Counted from the stretch's first letter, positions 33,034-40,723 are shown. The stretch: DNA of 52,972 bases from Neobacillus novalis NBRC 102450 (GCF_001591805.1 NZ_BCVP01000041.1:1-52972), one strand, 5' to 3'. Translations and numbers: made by a program. The notes: generated by a model from the sequence alone, not told the origin.

Positions 33034-33579
33034 ATGGGGGGAATATGGGTGCTTGAAAAAACTGTCTTAGAAAAACTTAATCGTGAAAGAGATGACTTAA
33101 ACCCTTTAGTTGTAATGACGTGTGGAATGGCGGGTTCTGGAAAAACTACCTTCTCACAAAAGTTAGAAAAGGCGGGGTTTGTACGTCTTTCTATAGATGA
33201 AGAAGTCTGGTCTACTAATGGTCGATACGGAATAGATTATCCAATTGAAAAATATAGGGAGTATTTGGATAAAGCACATTTAAAATTGCGTGATAAACTA
33301 GTAAAGTTCATTCTTAATAAGCAACAAGTAGTGGTTGACTCTAGTTTTTGGAGACAGTCTGAAAGGGTTGAATATAAGCAGCTAATTGAAACTGCTGGAG
33401 GTAAATGGCGTCTTATTTATTTGAAAGTTAATCCTAATGATTTGCGTGAACGTCTAAAGATAAGAAGTAACCGGTTTGATGCAAATGCTGCTTTTCCAAT
33501 AACAGAGGAAATATTAACTTCCTTCCTAAATGGATTCGAGGTTCCAAAAGGAGAAGAAGAAATTGTAATTGAATTTTAA
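33034..33579 (+). CDS. P-loop kinase/ATPase
   Basis: A 181-residue cytosolic protein with Walker A GMAGSGKTTF (about residues 29-38), FVRLSIDEEVW (about 49-59), a Walker B-like VVVDSSFW and RLKIRSNRFD (lid arginines). This is the layout of small AAA_33 kinases related to zeta-toxin, chloramphenicol or nucleotide kinases. ATG 33034 or GTG 33049 could be the start; the GTG has GGGGGG 7 bases upstream. No antitoxin-like gene is adjacent, so a small-molecule kinase is more likely. Substrate unknown. Confidence 0.75.
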   Translation: MGGIWVLEKTVLEKLNRERDDLNPLVVMTCGMAGSGKTTFSQKLEKAGFVRLSIDEEVWSTNGRYGIDYPIEKYREYLDKAHLKLRDKLVKFILNKQQVVVDSSFWRQSERVEYKQLIETAGGKWRLIYLKVNPNDLRERLKIRSNRFDANAAFPITEEILTSFLNGFEVPKGEEEIVIEF

Positions 33580-33622
33580 GAATACCTTTCCTTTTCATAA
33601 GGCAAAAAGTAAAATGCTCATA

Positions 33623-33656
33623 ATGAAAGTGGACAAATTGAGTTGTCCACTTTCAT
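33623..33656. terminator. 14-bp hairpin behind the P-loop kinase gene
   Basis: ATGAAAGTGGACAA (33623-33636) and TTGTCCACTTTCAT (33643-33656) pair perfectly over a 6-base loop. No T tract, but position suggests a terminator or mRNA end, perhaps for both directions. Confidence 0.55.
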
Positions 33657-33716
33657 AATTAGTTCGTATAATATTAAAATTGTCTCATTAAACAAACAAG
33701 AATTAAATTTAATTTA

Positions 33717-33890
33717 TTACTTTAGTACACTATATCTTAATATGGTTTTTAATTTACCTTTATTTAAAACTTCGCTTCTCCTGCCTTCTTCTGTTAAATC
33801 CCATAGTCCTTCTAACCGCTTTATTGTCACCATACATTTAGGTCCTAAATTTATCTTCTTCAAGTAAAGCCCTGTTTGTTCTAATAATTT
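33717..33890 (-). pseudogene. Possible Mrr_N-type winged-helix remnant
   Basis: Directly after the stop of the 33891-34097 frame the minus strand reads GLYLKKINLGPKCMVTIKRL and EGLWDLTEEGRRSEVL to a stop at 33717. This resembles the N-terminal winged helix of Mrr-like restriction endonucleases (YLKKAGL...RGxWxLTEEGR). No start codon and no nuclease domain remain. Short match recalled from the family, so tentative. Confidence 0.33.
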
Positions 33891-34097
33891 CTAGCCAAAA
33901 TTCCTATCCAGAAACAGAAGTAGATAACTAGCTGCACAAAGATAAATTGCAACTTGCGTTATGACATAAATTAAAAATTCAAATAAGGTTAATTTTCTTT
34001 CTCTCTTTATTTTTTTAAAATGACGATAATAATAGAAGGAACATAGGAGTAGTAGTATTGCCGATACTTGGAATATGTTTTCCAATAGATTAATCAA
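33891..34097 (-). CDS. Small membrane protein (68 aa)
   Basis: TTG 34097 has GAGGAG 8 bases upstream. Two hydrophobic segments (about 4-23: LLENIFQVSAILLLLCSFYY; about 44-64) enclose the basic loop RHFKKIKRERK. Not recognised. It may be a real small gene. Confidence 0.5.
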   Translation of the reverse strand: MINLLENIFQVSAILLLLCSFYYYRHFKKIKRERKLTLFEFLIYVITQVAIYLCAASYLLLFLDRNFG

Positions 34098-34286
34098 AAG
34101 ATCATCTCCTCATATAATTACTGTTTTTCGAACAGCAGTAATTGGTAATTCATTCATATTTCATGATCATCTTAATAAATTTAACCTTAACCCGAAATCA
34201 AAATGTAATTATTCTGTCACCGTAATACAGTTGATGTTAAGAATATGAAAGTATAAACTTTACTTACTATTTGAGGAGTGATTAAG

Positions 34287-34613
34287 TTGAAATCAGTAAC
34301 CGTGGATAAACTGCAATTCAAGAAAAAATTAACTATGATTGAGCAATTTACACTCAAAGATTTCCTATTTAAATGGGTTGGTAGACCAATAGAAGGATTA
34401 GATGATTTTCTACCACTTGAGTACATAGAAAGTGTCTTTCCGAGGATGGAGGCAAAACAGGAAACAACCTTACTCATTAATGGGGATGAACATTTCAGAT
34501 ATGCGACAATAACAGAAGAAAATCAAATTGTTATAGGTGTTTTAGATTCGAATAAAGAGTTAAAGCATAGAATCATTTCTCTGGATGAGGTTTTAATAGG
34601 TAAGCACTTGTAG
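34287..34613 (+). CDS. Hypothetical protein
   Basis: A 108-residue soluble protein. TTG 34287 lies 8 bases after GAGGAG, whereas the GTG at 34278 is inside that ribosome site. Contains FTLKDFLFKWVGRPIEGLDD and a C-terminal beta-like domain (TTLLINGDEHFRYATITEEN). No family recognised. Confidence 0.6.
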   Translation: MKSVTVDKLQFKKKLTMIEQFTLKDFLFKWVGRPIEGLDDFLPLEYIESVFPRMEAKQETTLLINGDEHFRYATITEENQIVIGVLDSNKELKHRIISLDEVLIGKHL

Positions 34614-34625
34614 GGTGCTTACCTA
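34597..34625 (+). terminator. Hairpin spanning the stop of the 34287 gene
   Basis: TAGGTAAGCAC (34597-34607) and GTGCTTACCTA (34615-34625) pair over 11 bases around the stop codon; only a short ACTTTTCT tract follows. Confidence 0.5.
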
Positions 34626-34776
34626 TAAACTTTTCTCTGCCCAATTTGTATACTTCCCCATAAAGTTTTTACTTAATACTTCGAATTGAAGGGTTCTCTG
34701 CACAAACATTAAAAGCATATTGACCCCAATCTAAGTTAGCTTTCGTCTATAACTTTAATAAATAAAAGTCAATCAT

Positions 34777-35241
34777 CTATGGTCGCACTTTATGATAAGA
34801 ATTGATTAATTTAAATTCCTTTTCAGACTTACCTGATTCAGGACAAAGCGAAAGTAAGCGTGCATTAACCACGTATGTAAATGTATCTACTGTTTTTATT
34901 TTTTTCTTATCATTAATAATCACTTCATCACGTTGTAAAGAGATTTTTATAAGATGGGTGTATATTCTGTCGTTTTCACTTGGTCCAAGCTGCCTTATCC
35001 AAATACGTATTCCTTCTGGTTTAGGCTCTCCCCAACTTATGGAGTCTGCTTGATATTTATTATGATAATAATCCACTAAGCTATGATGCATCCATACCTG
35101 CATTGTATCATATATAAACATCTTTGTAGCTTGGTCCTTCACTTCATATTTCTCTCCTCCTACTGCTGTAACTTTAGCAGCAGAAGCATTTCCAGCAGTT
35201 AAGAAAAATAGCGTGACTAACATTAGCACTTTCTTATTCAT
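34777..35241 (-). CDS. Secreted hypothetical protein
   Basis: A 154-residue protein with a signal peptide (KKVLMLVTLFFLTAGNASA, cleavage probably after residue about 22) and a mature domain rich in aromatic and charged residues (MQVWMHHSLVDYYHNKYQAD; IRIWIRQLGPSENDRIYTHL). ATG 35241 follows GGGAGTGG; the ATG five codons earlier lies before that site. Some DUF3888 lipoprotein-like proteins have a similar size, but I cannot establish membership. Confidence 0.65.
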   Translation of the reverse strand: MNKKVLMLVTLFFLTAGNASAAKVTAVGGEKYEVKDQATKMFIYDTMQVWMHHSLVDYYHNKYQADSISWGEPKPEGIRIWIRQLGPSENDRIYTHLIKISLQRDEVIINDKKKIKTVDTFTYVVNARLLSLCPESGKSEKEFKLINSYHKVRP

Positions 35242-35632
35242 AGCAACCACTCCCATTTTTTTATATGATTAGGGTTGCCTAAATGCAATTTTTTATTGCA
35301 TCGCAATAGAAGGTGAATGTGCACTAGGGTGTGCTTCCTTCTTCATACAGATAGGTAAGGCTTTGAAAGACGTTGGTGAGCTTAGTAGGAGAGCCTTGTC
35401 CTGTGACTCTTTATCAGGTTTTCTTATTCAACCTTACTTGCCCGTGAATAATTTAGTTGAAGGGGAAAATTTGAATCATCCATCTCCTTTTCCGCTAATA
35501 TTCGACAGATAAAGTGAAATTCCTTTTTTTATTCAAGGACGCATTTTGTTAGATAAAAAAAGCCGCCAATATGGCAGCCTGATCTAAAAATAAAGCACTC
35601 GGATTGCTCAATAGCAAATAAATGACAACTCA
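35242..35632. other. Spacer without gene
   Basis: No gene seen. Holds repeat-family fragments on the minus strand (CAACCTTACTTGCCCGTGAA at about 35430; AAGCCGCCAATATGGCAGCC at about 35561). Confidence 0.5.
35555..35578 (-). terminator. Terminator of the VOC gene, repeat-like
   Basis: On the minus strand GCTGCCATATTGGCGGC (one mismatch in the stem) is followed by seven Ts. The stem closely matches the one at about 40850-40872. Confidence 0.6.
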
Positions 35633-35980
35633 CTATTTCTCCCAAAGCTCGATCAGTCGTCCTTCAGGATCTTCAATCCAAGCAAACTTTCCAAACTCAC
35701 CAACCTCTTTTTCCTTAGCAAGAGGTACACCAATTTGTTCAAGATGCTTAATAGTCTCGTTTAGATCATGTACTTGAAAATTTAACATCACTTGTTGTTC
35801 TGTTGGGAAATAGCTGTCATCTTCAGTAAAGAAAGAAAAGATCGTCTCATTTTCTGAATGGGGTTTGATAATAGTCCCATTCCAATTGTTTATTTCAATC
35901 TTCAACACTTCGCTGTACCACTTTTTTATAACATCAAGATTCTTAGTTCTCCAAAATATTCCACCGAAACCTTTTATCAT
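35633..35980 (-). CDS. Glyoxalase/VOC-family protein
   Basis: A 115-residue single-domain vicinal oxygen chelate protein: MIKGFGGIFWRTKNLDVIKK at the start (betaalpha unit), MLNFQVHDLNETIKHLEQIG in the middle and FAWIEDPEGRLIELWEK at the end, with the terminal Glu that binds metal. ATG 35980 lies 9 bases after AGGTG; an earlier TTG is possible. The family covers dioxygenases, thiol transferases and resistance proteins, so the substrate is open. Confidence 0.8.
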   Translation of the reverse strand: MIKGFGGIFWRTKNLDVIKKWYSEVLKIEINNWNGTIIKPHSENETIFSFFTEDDSYFPTEQQVMLNFQVHDLNETIKHLEQIGVPLAKEKEVGEFGKFAWIEDPEGRLIELWEK

Positions 35981-36339
35981 CGTAACCAACACCTGTCTTT
36001 CTTTAAATTTTTTGTTTTTCGATTACATTAGATATTCGGGATTTAATGTTAATTTCCTTCTTCAACCACAAAAATTGTATTACTATTCAAAAAAATCCAG
36101 CCGCAAAGCATTTAGCTTAGCTTCAGGCTTGTTAACCCTGGCAACCCCCTCTCTGAATTGACTTTGAAACGATAATTGGAAAATTTTCCGTTTTTAGGAA
36201 TGTCACATTTTCTTCGTATTGCAACATAATATCTTTTTAATTAATTTTGTTGTTTTTATAAAAATAATGATGCTTGTCCGTTTCAAAGTGAGTCTTCGCA
36301 ACATTAACTAATATATAAACTTAAAGGAGGTGTTATAGA
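35981..36339. other. Spacer without gene
   Basis: AT-rich, no credible gene. The region 36296-36339 leads into the CotD-like gene with AAAGGAGGTG just before its start; a sporulation-type promoter could not be identified. Confidence 0.4.
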
Positions 36340-36537
36340 ATGTTTTATCACACCAGACCAATCGTTCGTCCTCCTAAGCGCGTGGTTCGTAATGAATTCC
36401 TTCGCCGTGAAATTCCAATTATCCAACCAGTAATTTTTGAAAATCGCCTAAATGTAATAGATGTACCACGACACATTGTTAAACCTATTAGAAGGAATGT
36501 GGTTGTTGAACACAGGCATCCTTTTCGTCACTGGTAG
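36340..36537 (+). CDS. CotD-like spore coat protein
   Basis: A 65-residue basic, proline/arginine/histidine-rich protein. It begins MFYHTRPIVRPPKRVVRNEF and ends VVVEHRHPFRHW, like CotD-family coat proteins (short, HRP-rich, with a conserved VxPI...NVxxxHxxPH tail). AAAGGAGGTG gives a very strong ribosome site. Presumably made in the mother cell late in sporulation and placed in the inner coat. It is followed by a YjcZ-like gene. Confidence 0.65.
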   Translation: MFYHTRPIVRPPKRVVRNEFLRREIPIIQPVIFENRLNVIDVPRHIVKPIRRNVVVEHRHPFRHW

Positions 36538-36590
36538 TTTTTTGGACAAGCTATTTTATAAGGAACACTTAAAAAAGGTGGTGATATACT

Positions 36591-36698
36591 ATGGAATTCG
36601 AACACGAACATCGGGAACGTAATCCTTTTGCTTTAATCGTCGTTCTCTTCATCCTATTAATTATTGTTGGAGCATCCTTCATGGCTGGAGGATACTAA
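36591..36698 (+). CDS. YjcZ-like small sporulation protein (35 aa)
   Basis: ATG 36591 with AAGGTGGTGA upstream encodes a charged start (MEFEHEHRERN) followed by FALIVVLFILLIIVGASF, the characteristic membrane helix of the YjcZ family of tiny sporulation proteins, and a short GGY end. Placed 53 bases behind the CotD-like gene and before a terminator, so probably one sporulation transcript. Confidence 0.75.
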   Translation: MEFEHEHRERNPFALIVVLFILLIIVGASFMAGGY

Positions 36699-36725
36699 TT
36701 ACTTCTGGGTTTACTAATGACATTT

Positions 36726-36762
36726 AGAGGGATTCTAAAAATTCTTTAGAACCCTCTTTTTT
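36726..36762 (+). terminator. Terminator of the CotD-like/YjcZ-like unit
   Basis: AGAGGG-A-TTCTAAA pairs with TTTAGAA-CCCTCT (one bulge), followed by six Ts. Confidence 0.8.
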
Positions 36763-36773
36763 AAATGGATAGA

Positions 36774-36791
36774 AAAGGACAAATGTCATTT
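36774..36791. promoter_or_regulatory. Palindrome AAAGGACA-AA-TGTCATTT before Crp remnant
   Basis: An inverted repeat with one mismatch. The same motif, perfect, is at 40923-40940 before the other remnant of this module. Likely the old operator of the Crp/Fnr-type regulator. Confidence 0.55.
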
Positions 36792-36796
36792 CCTTT

Positions 36797-37121
36797 TCAA
36801 CTTACTTTATGAACACTATTATAACAATCCGACTTTTCTTCAGTATATAGTCCATCACCTTGCCTATAGATTATCATCATCTAAAAACACTTCAAGCCTC
36901 AACCTTCTAACTAGGGTAGAAAACAGGTTTGCGAGTTATTTATTGTCGATGCTGACCAATACTAACGGTCCCTTTGTAGACGAAATTAAGACATCAAATT
37001 TAGTGGAAATTGCTCAAGTTTTAGGTACAAGCTATCGACATCTTAATAGAGTAATTAACGAGTTAGTTGAAATTGGGGTATTGGTAATGATAGGCGGGGT
37101 CTTAATTTTTCAATTCAAATA
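36797..37121 (+). pseudogene. Crp/Fnr-family (YeiL-like) regulator remnant fused to ydcZ tail
   Basis: An open frame reads NNPTFLQYIVHHLAYRLSSS, LLTRVENRFASYLLSML and TSNLVEIAQVLGTSYRHLNR (helix-turn-helix of the Crp family) without a start codon and with the cyclic-nucleotide domain missing. At about 37080 it switches into GVLVMIGGVLIFQFK, identical except for one residue to the C terminus of the YdcZ remnant at 41043-41285. It is a deletion fusion of two neighbouring ancestral genes. Confidence 0.7.
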
Positions 37122-37265
37122 ACTAATTAAGCATGATTGGCAGTCATGATAAACTCCATCAATATGATGAATTCGTTTATTTTTTTGAGAATTTATTTGA
37201 TAATACAAACAAAGTTAATTGTTACTCATAATATAAAGTAAAACTAATTTTAAGAGGTGTGAGAA
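37122..37265. other. Shared 3' flank of the decayed module
   Basis: CTAATTAAGCATGATTGGCA directly after the stop matches CTAATTAAGCTAGATTGGCA after the YdcZ remnant at 41288. No gene is seen. Confidence 0.5.
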
Positions 37266-37508
37266 TTGACTCATCATATTACAACTGGTCCAATGCCGGG
37301 ACATCCTGAAGCTTGTATTGCTCAATATAATCATAAAACGCTAAGTCACACTCCTTCTAGCTACCATTCCAATCATCATTATTCCAATCATCATTATCCC
37401 AATCATCATTTTCCCAATCATAATCACTTAATTCCATATATTCAGCAACCAATTACAGGTTTTGTTCATTATGGGATTCCATCTTGGAGAACGCCAACTG
37501 CCCGTTAG
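37266..37508 (+). CDS. Histidine-rich small protein, coat-like
   Basis: An 80-residue protein starting at TTG with AGAGGTG upstream. Residues about 32-54 are four copies of a five-residue unit, (Y/F)xNHH. The repeat is also visible as four tandem 15-base units at 37366-37425 (ATTCCAATCATCATT and variants). Low complexity and His/Pro/Tyr content resemble spore coat or metal-binding proteins. Neighbours (CotD-like, YjcZ-like, cupin) support a spore role; inference only. Confidence 0.55.
   Translation: MTHHITTGPMPGHPEACIAQYNHKTLSHTPSSYHSNHHYSNHHYPNHHFPNHNHLIPYIQQPITGFVHYGIPSWRTPTAR
37366..37425 (+). repeat. Four tandem 15-base repeats in coding sequence
   Basis: Units ATTCCAATCATCATT (two identical copies), ATCCCAATCATCATT and TTCCCAATCATAATC, in frame. 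Copy number could vary between strains. Confidence 0.8.
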
Positions 37509-37515
37509 TGGAACA

Positions 37516-37549
37516 ACAAAAAGGCTCTACTCTTCTTTGAGTATAGCCT
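37516..37549 (-). terminator. Terminator of the cupin gene
   Basis: On the minus strand AGGCTATACTC...GAGTAGAGCCT (one mismatch) is followed by TTTTTG. Confidence 0.7.
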
Positions 37550-37587
37550 CCATTCGTAAAGGAAGGTATTAATTAGAATTAATTCTA

Positions 37588-38118
37588 TTATTCCGCCGCT
37601 AAAGCCTGCGCTTTAGTTAAATGAACCGTACCAGATGGGTGTTGCGGAGGAGCATATATAGAATAAAGTTTTAAAGGGATATTACCTGTATTGGTTAGAT
37701 TATGCCAGGTGCCAGCAGGTATCATAATGGCATAATCATCATAAACTTTTTGAACAAAGTTTAAATTATCTTTTCTCTTGCCCATTTGCACAACTCCTTG
37801 ACCTTTTTCAATCCGTAAGAATTGGTCAATGTTTGGGTGAATTTCTAAACCGATGTCTTCACCAACATTAAGACTCATCAATGTAACTTGCAAATGATTT
37901 CCTGTCCACAAAGCGGTACGATAGGTATTGTTATGCTTCGCGGCCTCATTAATATTGACTGCAAATGGTTTCCGCCCATAATCTTTTACCTTATTTCTTG
38001 CGCCATCATAAATATTCCAGTAAGCAGGCTGTCTTATATAATTATTATACATTGGGACATTAGTACAATAAACATTAGGTTGAAATGGGTATGGATACAT
38101 CCAAGGAGAATAGGACAT
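37588..38118 (-). CDS. Cupin-domain protein
   Basis: A 176-residue protein. The first 35 residues are Tyr/Pro/Asn-rich (SYSPWMYPYPFQPNVYCTN), as in coat-surface proteins; residues about 70-160 form a cupin barrel with LNVGEDIGLEIHPNIDQFLR (motif 1, metal His/Glu) and IPAGTWHNLTNTGNIPLKLY (motif 2). Similar Bacillaceae cupins resemble mannose-6-P isomerase-like small cupins. GGGATTG precedes the start. Substrate unknown; a spore link is suggested by the N-terminal region and neighbours. Confidence 0.75.
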   Translation of the reverse strand: MSYSPWMYPYPFQPNVYCTNVPMYNNYIRQPAYWNIYDGARNKVKDYGRKPFAVNINEAAKHNNTYRTALWTGNHLQVTLMSLNVGEDIGLEIHPNIDQFLRIEKGQGVVQMGKRKDNLNFVQKVYDDYAIMIPAGTWHNLTNTGNIPLKLYSIYAPPQHPSGTVHLTKAQALAAE

Positions 38119-38483
38119 CTAATTCAATCCCTTCACAGATTTATACAAATTATCGTATGCACTATTTTATGGTAATGTTCTTATATACAGGGCGAACTTA
38201 GCCCAAAACAGTTGGTCAATTTAATGGAATTATTGAAGAAAAGATAAACACAATTTTCAACTAACCTGCTTTTTTAGTTGATCAACAAAAAAGAGCTGCC
38301 GCCGCAACTCATCTTCAACATAATTTTTTTGAGACTTGTACGTTTTTTAGATAAGGAAAATACATTAAGGTAAAAGGCACTAAAATTTGGATGGTCCTTT
38401 ATTCACGTTTTTATTTACCATTTATAAATACCTTAACTTTTTCAAATAATTATATATGAGAAATAAAAAGGTGGTGTTTTCGA
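38119..38483. other. Spacer with inverted repeat-family copy
   Basis: Contains a minus-strand copy of the dispersed repeat (38255-38310). No gene is seen. Confidence 0.45.
38255..38310 (-). repeat. Dispersed repeat, copy 9
   Basis: Minus strand: GAGTTGCGGCGGCAGCTCTT with a T tract, then AGCAGGTTAGTTGAAAATTG. Confidence 0.55.
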
Positions 38484-39281
38484 TTGAAATGGATTATTCC
38501 ATGCTTTAGTACATTTTTTCTTATTGGTTGTTCAGCAGATGATTCTTCAATACCTTCAACCGAAAAAGCGAATAAACAACAAAATGTGATCTATCAAAAA
38601 GGTGAAAACATTAGCAGTGCTCCAATACAGCAGAACCACAAACGAAAGACAAGTAGTCCTGAAAATCAAACTTTGCAGAGAAAATCAAAAATTTTATTGA
38701 ATGTGCCGTTAGTTAAACAAAATCCAGAATTAAAATATGGTTGTGAAATAGCCAGTCTAACAATGGTATTGCAGTTTGCCGGAAAGAAAGTGGATAAATT
38801 ACAATTGGCAAAAGAAATAAAGAAAGACAATGATCCGATTAAAAGAGACAAAAAAGGTAATATTTTGAGTTGGGGAGATCCTGATCAAGGATTTGTTGGG
38901 GATATGAGCGGGAGGAACGCAGGCTATGCTGTTTTTGACAAACCTATCATAGATTTAATGCAGAAATATCTTCCTGGCAGAAGTCTTAATTTGACTGGGA
39001 AATCGTTTGATGCGGTTTTGAATCAAATAAATAATGGACAACCTGTCATAGTTTGGACTACAGGAGATTATCGGCTTCCAGATAGGTGGGAAGAATGGAA
39101 GCATCAAGATGAAACAATAAGAACTCCCCTTGATTTACATGCGGTTGTTTTGGTTGGATATAATGAACAAAGTGTTTATTTAAACGACCCTCTTTCTGGA
39201 AAAAAAAGTTATCCAGTAAAGAAAGAAATATTTATCCCATCATGGAAGGCTTTACAAAAAAGGGCGGTATCCTATCAATAG
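38484..39281 (+). CDS. C39-like peptidase lipoprotein
   Basis: A 265-residue exported lipoprotein (lipobox FFLIGC, Cys about 16), a Gln/Asn/Lys-rich linker to about residue 70, then a papain-like domain of the peptidase C39-like type: NVPLVKQNPELKYGCEIASL with the catalytic Cys at about 87, and LDLHAVVLVGYNEQSVYLND with the catalytic His at about 219 and Asn/Asp after it. TTG 38484 has AAGGTGGTG upstream. Probably acts on the cell surface; target unknown. No ABC transporter is adjacent, so not a bacteriocin processing enzyme. Confidence 0.8.
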   Translation: MKWIIPCFSTFFLIGCSADDSSIPSTEKANKQQNVIYQKGENISSAPIQQNHKRKTSSPENQTLQRKSKILLNVPLVKQNPELKYGCEIASLTMVLQFAGKKVDKLQLAKEIKKDNDPIKRDKKGNILSWGDPDQGFVGDMSGRNAGYAVFDKPIIDLMQKYLPGRSLNLTGKSFDAVLNQINNGQPVIVWTTGDYRLPDRWEEWKHQDETIRTPLDLHAVVLVGYNEQSVYLNDPLSGKKSYPVKKEIFIPSWKALQKRAVSYQ

Positions 39282-39296
39282 ATCACTTAAATGCAT

Positions 39297-39325
39297 GCAT
39301 CCTTTGTAAGAAGGGTGCTTTTTCT
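39297..39325 (+). terminator. Terminator of C39-like gene
   Basis: GCATCCTT (39297-39304) and AAGGGTGC (39311-39318) pair with one G-T, followed by TTTTTCTTC. Confidence 0.7.
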
Positions 39326-39344
39326 TCGGGAATATTCTTTAACT

Positions 39345-39412
39345 AAACTCCCGTTACTTGAAGAAGAAAAAAGCGATCTTCATTATTGAAGTATCGCAGC
39401 CGTTAGTGGAAA
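39345..39412 (-). repeat. Dispersed repeat, copy 10 (partial)
   Basis: TAACTAAACTCCCGTTACTT then GAAGAAG, followed by GCGATCTTC...GAAGTATCGC, which can fold. Orientation suggests the minus strand. Confidence 0.4.
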
Positions 39413-39575
39413 ATCGATAATGATAATGGATAGGAAGTGTCAATACTGAAACAGACCTAAATCCAGTCACCCCTAATCCATAGACTTATTAATTAATGCT
39501 CTACTCTTTTTTAAAACAATTTCGTTTCGTTCCTCTTCTTCGTGCCGATCAACTTTATTTCAATCTATTATAAAA

Positions 39576-39842
39576 CTAAAATAATGACCTAATAGATAGG
39601 AAAATACATATTACAGAACAAGCATAGAAGAGTAAAGCCGTTTTAAAGTTCCCCCTAAATTTAATAGCGTAAGCACAAAAGAAGATAGCCGCAGCTAATT
39701 TGGAACAACTTCGTAAATAAGGATGATTTGAAAAAAATGAACTGCTTAAAATAATTGAAGCAAGGAAAGTTATAGAAATTAGTATTTTGAACCACAAAGG
39801 TTCATTCAGGAACATTTTAATCATAAATTTTATCCGTTGCAT
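39576..39842 (-). CDS. Membrane protein, hypothetical
   Basis: An 88-residue protein with three hydrophobic segments (about 17-35, 46-60, 69-86). ATG 39842 has AAAGGGAG 10 bases upstream. Its start overlaps by 13 bases the end of a 30-codon frame with an even better ribosome site, so the two are probably translationally coupled. Not recognised. Confidence 0.55.
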   Translation of the reverse strand: MQRIKFMIKMFLNEPLWFKILISITFLASIILSSSFFSNHPYLRSCSKLAAAIFFCAYAIKFRGNFKTALLFYACSVICIFLSIRSLF

Positions 39843-39922
39843 GAGGGTACAACTCCCTTTAATCTTACTAAGTACGACACAAGTAAAAGCGCTATACCAA
39901 TAACCATTAATCCGTAATCCAT
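39830..39922 (-). CDS. Tiny membrane peptide (30 aa)
   Basis: ATG 39922 follows GGGAGGCG. The peptide starts MDYGLMVIGIALLLVSYLVR, a single membrane helix with a basic end, and ends inside the next gene. It may be a leader peptide coupling translation, or a small membrane protein in its own right. Confidence 0.5.
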   Translation of the reverse strand: MDYGLMVIGIALLLVSYLVRLKGVVPSCNG

Positions 39923-39996
39923 CTTTACGCCTCCCAAAACATAATTATTTTTTGTTACCCTTTATACTACATATAAAGGAAAAAGTTTCCTTCCTC

Positions 39997-40024
39997 CCAC
40001 TAACCTGCCCTTTGCTCAATAAGG
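39997..40024 (-). repeat. Dispersed repeat, copy 11 (right motif)
   Basis: CACTAACCTGCCCTTTGCTC then AATAAGG, the inverse of CTTATTGAGCAAAGGGCAGG. It lies behind the minus-strand gene at 40080. Confidence 0.45.
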
Positions 40025-40079
40025 AATTCATCAAAAATGTGCCTTAATCCTTCTTGGATCAAAGCATCCATAATAAAGA

Positions 40080-40475
40080 CTATTTATACTTTCTGGATAT
40101 GAAGAACTGAATGATTGGGAATAGCATCATTGCAAGACAAAGTGCTATAAACAAAGAAACATTTCCATATTCATTCTTTCGTACGAAGGTAATTCTATCA
40201 ATGACCCATAGCATAAAGAGACTTCCTGTTAATATGAAGTAACTTAATTTTGCACTTGTATTGGATATATTTTTTCCAAGTTCATCTTTTTGGACTTTTG
40301 GGTCAGAACCCCACGTAAAAAAATGTAACCAAGAAGATAGTAATAATACAAATACCACGACATCCGATATTCCTATTTTAAGTCCATTCATATAATCTGT
40401 GATATACATCGTTACAAGAAACAATGTCACCAAAAATAAGAATATACCACAGATTAGCTTTGTACTTTTTTTCAT
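40080..40475 (-). CDS. Membrane protein partner of XRE regulator
   Basis: A 131-residue protein with four hydrophobic segments (about 7-25, 35-50, 79-93, 105-124). It follows the XRE gene by 11 bases on the same strand. Two-gene units of a small XRE regulator and a DUF3796/DUF2178-like membrane protein are common in Bacillaceae and Clostridia; I cannot confirm the exact family. The role is unknown; a signal-sensing or toxin-like membrane partner is possible. Confidence 0.65.
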   Translation of the reverse strand: MKKSTKLICGIFLFLVTLFLVTMYITDYMNGLKIGISDVVVFVLLLSSWLHFFTWGSDPKVQKDELGKNISNTSAKLSYFILTGSLFMLWVIDRITFVRKNEYGNVSLFIALCLAMMLFPIIQFFISRKYK

Positions 40476-40486
40476 AAAAGATCCTC

Positions 40487-40678
40487 CTATTCTTTTAGAA
40501 AAAGTTCATCTACCCTAACACACAACTTGTCAGCCAGTTCAAATGCCAAGCTCAGACTTGGATCATATTTTTCATTTTCAATCGCATTGATTGTTTGGCG
40601 AGATACATTACAATAATTTGCAAGTTCTTCCTGGGACATCTTTTTCTCCTTTCTCAATTTCTTTATTCTATTTTTCAT
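40487..40678 (-). CDS. Small XRE-family regulator
   Basis: A 63-residue Cro/XRE regulator consisting only of the helix-turn-helix domain: RIKKLRKEKKMSQEELANYC, VSRQTINAIENEKYDPSLSL, and a VDELF end, the YgzD/YozG-type minimal regulators. ATG 40678 is preferred to the TTG three codons earlier. A strong promoter and two perfect palindromes lie directly upstream, so it probably represses its own operon. Confidence 0.88.
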   Translation of the reverse strand: MKNRIKKLRKEKKMSQEELANYCNVSRQTINAIENEKYDPSLSLAFELADKLCVRVDELFLKE

Positions 40679-40695
40679 ATAAATCAACTCACTTT

Positions 40696-40721
40696 AAAAT
40701 GTAAAATATGTTTTACATTTT
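40696..40721. promoter_or_regulatory. XRE operator 1 (perfect palindrome)
   Basis: AAAATGTAAAA-TATG-TTTTACATTTT: 11-base arms. It lies between the -10 box and the XRE start codon. Confidence 0.65.
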
Positions 40722-40723
40722 AA

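Noticed and set aside
33034..33579. P-loop kinase as a zeta-type toxin
   Set aside because: No epsilon-like antitoxin gene is adjacent and the small-kinase motifs fit metabolic AAA_33 members as well.
33643..33867. 74-codon plus-strand frame
   Set aside because: No ribosome site; the minus strand of the same stretch gives the more protein-like winged-helix fragment.
37366..37425. Tandem 15-base units as a CRISPR-like array
   Set aside because: The units are contiguous without spacers and in frame, so they are a coding microsatellite, not CRISPR.
38484..39281. C39-like protein as a bacteriocin processing protease
   Set aside because: It is a lipoprotein without ABC-transporter domains and has no precursor peptide gene nearby.
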